Shown piece by piece: positions 57,765-64,000 of a stretch of 64,000 nucleotides of DNA. Numbering within the stretch: the first letter of the stretch is position 1; every line of letters starts with the position of its first letter. Made by a program: the position numbers and the translations under genes. This DNA is from Motiliproteus sediminis (GTDB lineage Bacteria > Pseudomonadota > Gammaproteobacteria > Pseudomonadales > Balneatricaceae), in NCBI RefSeq assembly GCF_017912535.1, contig NZ_JAERQK010000007.1:62001-126000 (forward strand), read 5' to 3'. The notes beneath the pieces are model-generated. The model made no database searches. It had not been told where the DNA came from and saw only the letters and a program-made list of their open reading frames with translations.

Positions 57765-60503
57765 ATGACCAGCAACGCTACTTCGTCTCCCCTGATACTC
57801 GTCGACGGCTCCTCATACCTGTACCGCGCCTTTTTTGCCTCCCAGCAGGCCGACATGCGCACCGACGCCGGTTTTCCCACCGGGGCGATTCGGGTCGTCA
57901 CCAGCATGCTGCGCAGTCTGATCAAGTTGTATCCCGAGAGTCCGGTGGTGGTGGTGTTCGACGCCAAGGGTAAAACCTTCCGCGATGATATCTACCCCGA
58001 GTACAAGGCCCAGCGCCCCTCAATGCCGGATGACCTGCGTCTGCAAATCGAGCCGATTCACGCCATCGTGCGCGCCATGGGGTTGCCGCTGCTGGCGGTT
58101 GAAGGGGTCGAGGCCGACGACGTTATCGGCACCCTGGCGCGCCAGGCCAGCGCGGCCGGGCTCGACACCATCATCTCCACCGGTGACAAGGATATGGCAC
58201 AACTGGTGGACCAGCATGTGATGGTGATGGATACCATGAAGAACGTCACCCTTGATCGTGCCGGGGTGATCGACAAGTTTGGAATTCCGCCGGAGCTGAT
58301 CATCGACTATCTGGCGTTGATGGGCGACAAGGTGGACAACATTCCGGGCGTGCCCGGTGTCGGTGAAAAAACGGCGTTGGCGCTGCTGCAGGGGATTGGC
58401 GGAATCGATGCGCTCTATGCCAATCTCGACCAGATCGCCACGCTCGATTTTCGGGGTGCCAAGTCGATGGCGAAAAAGCTGGAGGACAATCGGGCCAATG
58501 CAGAACTCTCCTACACCCTGGCGACCATCAAAACCGATGTTGAGCTGGCACTGGCGCCGACCGATTTCCCCAAGCCTGCGCCGAATAACGACGCCCTGCT
58601 GGAACTCTTTAGTGAATACCAGTTCCGTACTTGGGTAGCGGAGCTGCAGGGCAGCGCGCCCGATCCGGTTGCCAGCACACCTGCGGCCCCGGCAGATCTG
58701 GACTATCAGGTCATTACCGGGCAGGCAGAGCTGGATCGTTGGCTAGAACGGCTGACCAACGCGCCGCTGTTTGCGTTCGATACGGAAACCACCAGCCTTG
58801 ATTACATGGAAGCAGAAATAGTTGGTGTTTCCTTCGCGCTGGAGCCGGGTGAAGCCGCCTATGTGCCGCTGGCGCACGATTACGTCGGAGCACCGCCACA
58901 GCTGGACCGCAACCGGGTGCTGGCCCAGCTCAAGCCGCTGCTGGAGGATCCATCCCGTCTCAAGGTGGGGCAGCATCTCAAGTACGACATGAATGTGCTG
59001 GCGAACTACGATATCGCCCTGCGCGGCGTCGGCTATGACACCATGCTTGAATCCTACGTGCTCAACTCCACCGCCAGCCGTCACGATATGGACAGCCTGG
59101 CCGCTCACTATCTGGGCGTCGAGACCACCCACTTTGAAGATATCGCCGGCAAGGGCAAAAAGCAGCTGAGCTTCAACCAGATTGCGCTGGAGCAGGCGGC
59201 CCCTTATGCCGCAGAGGATGCGGATATCACCCTGCGGTTGCACCATTGTCTCAATGACAAACTGGCTGCAGAGCCGCGGTTGCAGGCGCTGCACGATGAA
59301 CTCGAAAAACCGCTGCTGTCGGTACTCTCGATGATGGAGCGCCAAGGCGCGCTGGTGGACCCCAAACGTCTTGGCGAGCAGAGCCAGCAGTTGGAGAAAC
59401 GGCTGGCTGAACTGGAGCTGGAAGCCCATGAGGTGGCGGGCAAACCGTTCAATCTGGGTTCGCCCAAGCAGTTGCAGGAGATTCTGTTTGAAGAGCAGAA
59501 ACTGCCGGTGGTGAAGAAAACTCCCAAGGGGGCGCCCTCTACCGCCGAGGAGGTACTGGTGGAGCTGGCGCTGGACTATCCGTTGCCCAAACTGATTCTG
59601 GAACACCGCAGCCTCAGCAAGCTCAAGTCGACCTACACCGACAAGCTGCCGCAGATGATCAACCCGCGTACGGGCCGTATTCACACCTCTTATCATCAGG
59701 CGGTGACCGCCACCGGGCGCCTCTCCTCTACCGATCCGAACCTGCAGAACATACCCATCCGTACCGCCGAAGGACGGCGGGTGCGGCAGGCCTTTGTCGC
59801 GCCGGAGGGCTACCGGCTGGTGGCCGCGGATTACTCCCAGATTGAGCTGCGGATCATGGCGCATCTGTCCGGTGATGAGGGTCTGCTAGAGGCTTTTGCC
59901 GCCGGTGAGGATATTCATAAAGCCACCGCCGCGGAGGTGTTCAAAACACCTCTGGCCGAGGTGAGCACCGAACAGCGCCGCAGCGCCAAGGCGATCAACT
60001 TCGGCCTGATCTACGGCATGTCGGCCTTTGGGCTGGCCAAGCAGCTGGGTATCGCCCGTAAAGACGCGGCGCGTTATATCGACCACTATTTCGAGACCTA
60101 CCCCGGCGTGCAGTGCTACATGGACACTATTCGCGAACAGGCCCGTGAGCAGGGCTATGTTGAAACCCTGCGCGGGCGCCGACTCTATCTGCCGGAGATC
60201 AACACTCGCAATGCGATGCGACGCCAGGCTGCGGAACGCACCGCCATCAACGCGCCAATGCAGGGAACGGCGGCCGATATCATCAAACAGGCGATGCTCA
60301 ATGTGGCGCAATGGATGGCGGCGGAGCCCTGTGGTGCACGCATGATCATGCAGGTGCATGACGAACTGGTGTTTGAGGTGCCGGACGATCAGGTGGATTC
60401 GTTCAAGGCCCGGCTAGTCGAGGTGATGGCCGGTGCGGCCAAGCTCGACGTGCCGTTGCTGGTGGAAGCCGGGGTCGGTGCCAACTGGGATGAAGCGCAC
60501 TAG
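57765..60503 (+). CDS. polA: DNA polymerase I
   Basis: About 912 residues: a 5'-nuclease domain ([33 protein letters not shown]), a 3'-5' exonuclease domain with the catalytic FDTETTSLD and YAAEDADIT, and a polymerase domain with motif [13 protein letters not shown], motif B around [16 protein letters not shown] and motif [11 protein letters not shown]. It processes Okazaki fragments and fills repair gaps. An in-frame ATG at 57756 adds three residues. 57765 was preferred because GGATGG lies in front of it. All three activities appear intact. Confidence 0.95.
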   Translation: MTSNATSSPLILVDGSSYLYRAFFASQQADMRTDAGFPTGAIRVVTSMLRSLIKLYPESPVVVVFDAKGKTFRDDIYPEYKAQRPSMPDDLRLQIEPIHAIVRAMGLPLLAVEGVEADDVIGTLARQASAAGLDTIISTGDKDMAQLVDQHVMVMDTMKNVTLDRAGVIDKFGIPPELIIDYLALMGDKVDNIPGVPGVGEKTALALLQGIGGIDALYANLDQIATLDFRGAKSMAKKLEDNRANAELSYTLATIKTDVELALAPTDFPKPAPNNDALLELFSEYQFRTWVAELQGSAPDPVASTPAAPADLDYQVITGQAELDRWLERLTNAPLFAFDTETTSLDYMEAEIVGVSFALEPGEAAYVPLAHDYVGAPPQLDRNRVLAQLKPLLEDPSRLKVGQHLKYDMNVLANYDIALRGVGYDTMLESYVLNSTASRHDMDSLAAHYLGVETTHFEDIAGKGKKQLSFNQIALEQAAPYAAEDADITLRLHHCLNDKLAAEPRLQALHDELEKPLLSVLSMMERQGALVDPKRLGEQSQQLEKRLAELELEAHEVAGKPFNLGSPKQLQEILFEEQKLPVVKKTPKGAPSTAEEVLVELALDYPLPKLILEHRSLSKLKSTYTDKLPQMINPRTGRIHTSYHQAVTATGRLSSTDPNLQNIPIRTAEGRRVRQAFVAPEGYRLVAADYSQIELRIMAHLSGDEGLLEAFAAGEDIHKATAAEVFKTPLAEVSTEQRRSAKAINFGLIYGMSAFGLAKQLGIARKDAARYIDHYFETYPGVQCYMDTIREQAREQGYVETLRGRRLYLPEINTRNAMRRQAAERTAINAPMQGTAADIIKQAMLNVAQWMAAEPCGARMIMQVHDELVFEVPDDQVDSFKARLVEVMAGAAKLDVPLLVEAGVGANWDEAH

Positions 60504-60519
60504 GTGAGCAAAGGGCGAA

Positions 60520-60540
60520 CAAAAAATCACCAGTGGGTGA
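60520..60540 (-). terminator. Possible weak terminator of the engB unit
   Basis: On the minus strand TCACC-CACT-GGTGA is followed by a T run. The stem is only 5 bp, so this is weak. It lies about 190 bp beyond the last engB-unit gene. Confidence 0.35.
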
Positions 60541-60565
60541 ACTTTTACTGGCGAGCCCAGTCAAC
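60539..60565 (+). promoter_or_regulatory. Sigma-E/AlgU-like promoter downstream of polA
   Basis: GAACTT (60539-60544), a 16-base spacer and TCAAC (60561-60565) match the extracytoplasmic sigma-E/AlgU pattern GAACTT-N16-TCWRA apart from the last base. It is the only such pattern noticed in the gap and points at an orphan terminator 109 nt downstream. It partly overlaps a CGAGCCC/GGGCTCG hairpin (60552-60579) that might be the polA terminator instead. Confidence 0.5.
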
Positions 60566-60570
60566 CGTTT

Positions 60571-60679
60571 GAGGGCTCGTCATTCTCGAATGGTTTGCCA
60601 TCCCATGGGCTCTCAATAATGATACAAACCGACATTAGGCCCTAACCTCGCCCCCCTTCCGATGCTAGGGTCTTTTTTT
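60571..60679 (+). ncRNA. Candidate small RNA between polA and engB (Spot 42/ErsA position)
   Basis: The RNA would run from the sigma-E-like promoter to an intrinsic terminator: arms AGGCCCTA (60637-60644) and TAGGGTCT (60666-60673) followed by seven T residues. The terminator loop is pyrimidine-rich, with six C residues in a row, and could serve as an exposed base-pairing site. There is no open frame of note within it. In enterics Spot 42, and in Pseudomonas ErsA (AlgU-dependent), occupy this same polA-engB gap. Identity with either is positional inference, as sequence similarity was not tested. The terminator could also simply belong to polA. Confidence 0.5.
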
Positions 60680-60728
60680 GGCCGCAGTGCGTGCAGGATG
60701 CCCGCGCTGCGGTTTTCCTTCTGCTCCG

Positions 60729-60941
60729 TTAACCGCCAAAGATATCCCGCAACTCCGCCTTATAGTAACGACCGAACGAACAGTCGACTACGTCCAGTTC
60801 GGGCAGAATCTCGGCGAGTTTGCCGCTGGCTTCCTTGGCCAGCGAACGCTCGCACTGGCCGGCATCTTGCCAGGCATTCCAGGCCAGCGGTGCCTGAAAC
60901 AGCACCAATGCGACAAGCAGTGCGCCAACCAGCCACTTCAT
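60729..60941 (-). CDS. Small secreted or membrane-anchored protein, unrecognised
   Basis: The 70-residue protein starts with a hydrophobic segment ([19 protein letters not shown]) that is a signal peptide or a single anchor, then a charged part with two cysteines (C30 and C54) and the ending [11 protein letters not shown]. Its ATG overlaps the engB stop as ATGA, so it is translationally coupled to that gene. That coupling and the good signal sequence argue for a real gene. No function can be given. Confidence 0.65.
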   Translation of the reverse strand: MKWLVGALLVALVLFQAPLAWNAWQDAGQCERSLAKEASGKLAEILPELDVVDCSFGRYYKAELRDIFGG

Positions 60942-61597
60942 TGCTCCGACTCCGCAGATGAGCCCTCTTCGGCTTCGATCGCCAGGCCTTCCTGCAGCCA
61001 GCTCGACAGGCGTTGCTGTAGCTGATCGACACCGCTGCGCTTCAGTGCGGAGAAGGTCTGCACCGTGACCATGTCACCCAGCTCCGCAGTCAGCTGCTTG
61101 CGGAGTTGCAGCAGCGTGCTCTGCGCCGGCCCCTTCTTCAGTTTGTCCGCTTTGGTCAGCAGCACGTGCAGCGGCATCTGGGCCTGACGGCACCACTCGA
61201 CCATCATCTGGTCGAACTCCTTCATCGGATGGCGGATGTCGCTGACCAGAACCAGCCCGCGCAGGCACTGACGGTTCTGCAGGTAGTTGTCGAGGTGACG
61301 CTGCCACTGCTGTTTCATCGCCACCGGCACCTTGGCGTAGCCGTATCCGGGTAGGTCCACTAAGCGGGCATTATCCAGGTTGAGGGTAAAAAAGTTGATC
61401 AGCTGGGTGCGCCCCGGGGTCTTGGAGATCCGGGCCAGCTTGGAGTTCTGGGTCAGAGTGTTGATGGCGCTCGATTTGCCCGCGTTGGAGCGACCGGCAA
61501 AGGCGACTTCGGCGCCGCGATCATCGGGACACTGATCCAGACGACTGGCACTGGTAAGAAATTGGGCACTGTGAAAATTGACGGGTGTATCCGACAT
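60938..61597 (-). CDS. engB: Ribosome biogenesis GTPase EngB (YihA/YsxC)
   Basis: The 219-residue GTPase has G1 [10 protein letters not shown]3 DLPGYGYA, G4 TKADK and G5 FSALKRSG. EngB is needed for assembly of the 50S ribosomal subunit. It is located beside polA as in most gammaproteobacteria and is divergent from the cytochrome c4 gene. Confidence 0.95.
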   Translation of the reverse strand: MSDTPVNFHSAQFLTSASRLDQCPDDRGAEVAFAGRSNAGKSSAINTLTQNSKLARISKTPGRTQLINFFTLNLDNARLVDLPGYGYAKVPVAMKQQWQRHLDNYLQNRQCLRGLVLVSDIRHPMKEFDQMMVEWCRQAQMPLHVLLTKADKLKKGPAQSTLLQLRKQLTAELGDMVTVQTFSALKRSGVDQLQQRLSSWLQEGLAIEAEEGSSAESEQ

Positions 61598-61634
61598 AAA
61601 CTTTGGTCTGCTTTGGTGCGGTGCGGAAGGGTTT

Positions 61635-61666
61635 CGTTCCCGTTACGGAACGGATTGGTATATAAT
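61635..61666 (+). promoter_or_regulatory. Cytochrome c4 promoter with inverted repeat
   Basis: A perfect -10 TATAAT (61661-61666) follows an inverted repeat CGTTCC-CGTTAC-GGAACG (61635-61652) that covers the place of the -35 element. No good -35 match is present, which suggests activator-dependent transcription. Confidence 0.5.
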
Positions 61667-61737
61667 GCCCGAAATTTTGCCCAGTGGACAGCGATCGGGC
61701 TGGCCTCGCCGGGGCGACGGCGCGCGAGAAAAACGGC

Positions 61738-61756
61738 GTGATTCGGACCGAATCAC
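61738..61756. promoter_or_regulatory. 19-bp perfect palindrome in the cytochrome c4 leader
   Basis: GTGATTCGG-A-CCGAATCAC has perfect 9-base arms around one central base, 51 bp before the cytochrome c4 start and downstream of its TATAAT element. It could be an operator for a dimeric regulator or an mRNA hairpin. Confidence 0.55.
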
Positions 61757-61806
61757 CGGTGTGCCGGTACTCGATTTTATCTTTAAACCTTGGATTGGAT
61801 TGGTCG

Positions 61807-62409
61807 ATGAACAAACTACTTATTAGCCTGTTAGTTTCCTTTGGTATCTCTGGTTTTGCCTTCGCCGAAGGCGATGCGGCAGCGGGTCAGGACAAAGCGG
61901 CAGTGTGCTTCGGCTGTCACGGTGCTGACGGCAACAGCACTGCGCCTACCTTCCCCAAGCTGGCGGGTCAGAGTGCCGGTTACATTGTTAAGCAGCTGTC
62001 GGACATCAAGGGCGGCGTGCGTCAAAGCCCTCTGATGATGGGCTTTGCTGCCGGCCTTTCCGATCAGGATATGCAGGATCTGGCTGCGTTTTTCTCCGGC
62101 CTGGACGTTAAAGCGGGCGAAACCGATCCGGCTAAGGCCGAGCTGGGTAAAGAGATCTACGTATCCGGTCTGCAGGACAAAGGTGTTGCAGCATGCGCAG
62201 CATGTCACGGCCCGGCGGGAGAGGGTAATGCCCTGGCTAACTTCCCTGCACTGAAAGGCCAATACGCGGCTTACGTTGACTCCCAGTTGAAAGCTTTTGC
62301 CAGCGGTGCGCGTGCCAACGATCCGAACGGTATGATGCGCGACCTGGCCAAGAAGCTGAGCGATGCTGAGATGGCCGCCGTGGCCAGCTACATTGAAGGC
62401 CTGAAGTAA
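61807..62409 (+). CDS. Dihaem cytochrome c4
   Basis: The 200-residue protein has a signal peptide ending in FAFA, and two homologous cytochrome c domains, each with a CxxCH motif (CFGCHG and CAACHG) and a distal methionine region (SPLMMGF and NGMMRDL). It carries electrons in the periplasm from the bc1 complex to terminal oxidases. An in-frame ATG at 61684 lies upstream within the leader; the signal peptide fixes 61807. The adjacency to engB and polA is common in pseudomonads. Confidence 0.95.
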   Translation: MNKLLISLLVSFGISGFAFAEGDAAAGQDKAAVCFGCHGADGNSTAPTFPKLAGQSAGYIVKQLSDIKGGVRQSPLMMGFAAGLSDQDMQDLAAFFSGLDVKAGETDPAKAELGKEIYVSGLQDKGVAACAACHGPAGEGNALANFPALKGQYAAYVDSQLKAFASGARANDPNGMMRDLAKKLSDAEMAAVASYIEGLK

Positions 62410-62434
62410 GCGCTTCTATTCCCTGAATATCAGC

Positions 62435-62462
62435 AAGGGGCAGCGTTCGCTGCCCCTTTTTT
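62435..62462 (+). terminator. Intrinsic terminator of cytochrome c4
   Basis: AAGGGGCAGC-GTTC-GCTGCCCCTT followed by T residues, 25 bp after the stop codon. Confidence 0.93.
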
Positions 62463-62477
62463 GTTGCCTCTCTCGTT

Positions 62478-63788
62478 ATGCCCGTCAACAAAGCCTCCGC
62501 TTTATCTGCTGCTGCCTCTGGCCTGGCCGGGGTTATGCTGCTGCTGGCGATTCTCTGTTCCCTGCTGGTGGGAGTCGGATTGCCGGTGTCACCTTTTTGG
62601 CCGGGGGTGCTGTTCTGGATCGCCGGGGGCGTGCTTTTTGCGCGCCTGTCGCTGATTCAGCGCAGCCAGACTCTGGTTATGTTCGGTTTGGGTGGGCTGG
62701 CCGCTGTGGCTGGTTTGGTTCGTGATGCTGATCCGGCGCTGCTCTGGCGTGCCCTGTACGCTAACCAGAGCCTGATCGCGATGTTGGGAGCGGTAGCCTT
62801 TCTGCGTTTGGTGACTCGCGTTGATGCTGAGGTCAGGCCGCTGCCGCGGGGGCGCCCCGCCCTCTGGCGAACGCTGCTGGGGGTGCACCTCTTTGGCGCG
62901 GTAATCAATATGTCGGCACTGGTGATCGTTGGTGATCGTCTGGCGCGACGTGGGCGTCTAAACCGGTTGCAAGCGCAGTTGCTGTCCCGCGGATTCAGCC
63001 TGGCGGCGCACTGGTCGCCGTTTTTTGTCGCCATGGGGGTGGCGTTGACCCAAGCGCCCGGCAGCCGTCTGGCTACACTGTCACTGGTTGGCTTGGTCCC
63101 GGCGGGTCTGGGTTTGCTGATTGCCGGGTGGGGATTGTCCAGGCAGCGCGGTGCTGAGCGTCTGCGCGGTTATCCGGTCGCGTTTGGCGCGCTTTGGGTG
63201 CCGTTGCTGTTGGCAGCAGGCGTGCTGGTGTTGCGTTACCCCTGGCCTGATATCAGTGTGATTACGCTGGTGTCTCTGCTCAGTTTGCTGGTGACTGTGG
63301 TGCTGTTGTTCTGGCGGTTGGGGCTGGCTGCATGGGCTACGCTGCGCCAGCAGATTGTGGTGGAGCTGCCGCGCATGGCTGGCGAACTGGTGCTGTTTCT
63401 CTCCGCTGGCGTGCTGAGCGTGGGTATTGCGGTGCTTGTCGACGGCTGGCAGCTGCAGCTGGATATGATCCGGTTTGATGCTCCGGCGGCAGCGATGTTG
63501 CTATGGCTAATGGTGGGGCTGGCGGTGCTCGGGGTACATCCGTTGATCAGTATTGCCACGGCCAGCGGGTTGCTGGGCCCCGTTCCTGATCCCAACCTGC
63601 TGGCGCTGGTTTTCCTGATGGCCTGGGCGCTGGGCGTGGCAGCGTCGCCGCTGTCGGGGATGCATATGGCGCTGCAGGGGCGCTACGGCATCCCTGCGCA
63701 TCGTTTTGTCGGCTGGAACGGGCGCTATATCCTGGCGATGTTGCTGCTCGATAGCGCAGTGCTGTTTGGTTATCAGGCGCTGTTCTAA
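62478..63788 (+). CDS. Multi-pass inner-membrane protein, possible ion-transporter-like permease
   Basis: This 436-residue, strongly hydrophobic protein has ten or more predicted helices. Two features recall ion-transporter-superfamily permeases: a conserved-looking AAHWSPFFVAMGV segment in the middle and HPLISIATASGLLGP in the second half, both with polar residues between helices. The family could not be named with confidence and the substrate is unknown. The start 16 bp after the terminator leaves little room for an upstream promoter, so it may be read from partial read-through. Confidence 0.65.
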   Translation: MPVNKASALSAAASGLAGVMLLLAILCSLLVGVGLPVSPFWPGVLFWIAGGVLFARLSLIQRSQTLVMFGLGGLAAVAGLVRDADPALLWRALYANQSLIAMLGAVAFLRLVTRVDAEVRPLPRGRPALWRTLLGVHLFGAVINMSALVIVGDRLARRGRLNRLQAQLLSRGFSLAAHWSPFFVAMGVALTQAPGSRLATLSLVGLVPAGLGLLIAGWGLSRQRGAERLRGYPVAFGALWVPLLLAAGVLVLRYPWPDISVITLVSLLSLLVTVVLLFWRLGLAAWATLRQQIVVELPRMAGELVLFLSAGVLSVGIAVLVDGWQLQLDMIRFDAPAAAMLLWLMVGLAVLGVHPLISIATASGLLGPVPDPNLLALVFLMAWALGVAASPLSGMHMALQGRYGIPAHRFVGWNGRYILAMLLLDSAVLFGYQALF

Positions 63789-63794
63789 CCCGGG

Positions 63795-64000
63795 CTACCA
63801 AGCTTCCATCAGCTCGCGCAGCTTCATGTCTTCACTCAGAATATGATCGGATAGCCAGTTCTTGACCAGACTCAGCAGCTCGTAAAGCAGCACCGGCTGA
63901 CCATCAGCGAAGTCTGCCGCCAGAGCGCTGACTTCAGTGATAAGGCGGCGGTGTTCGCGGCGGTGTGTGATGATGTGGCGGCAGCCCAGGCGCTCCATCA
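63795..64000 (-). CDS. Haemerythrin-like protein, C-terminal part (cut by window edge)
   Basis: The frame is open to the right edge, so only the C-terminal 68 or so residues are seen. They contain THRREHRRLI and the WLSDHILSED segment, the last pair of iron-binding helices of bacteriohaemerythrins, in which H and D residues hold a di-iron centre for oxygen binding. The N-terminal ligands cannot be checked. It converges on the membrane protein gene with a gap of six bases. Confidence 0.75.
   Translation of the reverse strand, partial: MERLGCRHIITHRREHRRLITEVSALAADFADGQPVLLYELLSLVKNWLSDHILSEDMKLRELMEAW

Overview
The window is chromosomal DNA of a motile, aerobic, probably aquatic gammaproteobacterium of the broad Pseudomonas/Oceanospirillales type. 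Pointers are the blocks pilMNOPQ-aroK-aroB-damX-gltB-gltD-hemE, ubiC-ubiA next to phoB-phoR, a choline-kinase-like thrB, a DctPQM TRAP transporter with a sigma-54 regulator, and polA facing engB. Coding density is high, GC looks close to 60 percent, and no rRNA, tRNA, CRISPR array, prophage or insertion sequence with a transposase was seen. The species cannot be named from this stretch.

Layout. (1) 1-16628, all plus strand: the 3' end of a PAS-containing DctB-like histidine kinase, a complete chemosensory operon (MCP, CheY, STAS, CheA, MCP, CheW, CheR, CheD, CheB), a degenerate HD-GYP protein, a DctD-like sigma-54 regulator and the TRAP transporter dctPQM behind a near-consensus sigma-54 promoter. 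(2) 16629-19593: an intergenic heptamer tandem repeat and minus-strand PBP1A. (3) 19594-35667, plus strand: type IV pilus assembly, shikimate pathway, cell-division SPOR protein, glutamate synthase, uroporphyrinogen decarboxylase and a lysozyme-like lipoprotein. (4) 35772-42171: DUF416 protein, oxidoreductase, cysZ, phoBR, ubiCA and HU. (5) 42239-49031, minus strand: phosphate uptake operon pstS/pstCAB-phoU with Pho boxes. (6) 49230-54069, a looser accessory stretch: thioesterase, a 556-bp element with perfect 18-bp terminal inverted repeats, TorF-type porin, haem-binding DUF3365 protein, and a membrane protein/metallopeptidase pair. (7) 54118-64000: uvrD, thrB, DUF2782, polA, a candidate sRNA, engB, cytochrome c4, a multi-pass membrane protein and the tail of a haemerythrin-like protein.

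How it fits together. Region 1 couples C4-dicarboxylate sensing and uptake to a chemosensory array. The CheA carries two tandem copies of the 24-residue pattern used by MshEN domains to bind cyclic di-GMP, and an HD-GYP relative lies in the same cluster, so a second-messenger input into the array is the most interesting hypothesis here. Regions 4 and 5 form one Pho regulon unit: Pho boxes with 10-bp spacing to a -10 element precede phoB and pstS, and another sits directly against pstC. In region 7 a sigma-E/AlgU-like promoter and an intrinsic terminator bracket an RNA of about 109 nt between polA and engB, the position of Spot 42 in enterics and ErsA in Pseudomonas.
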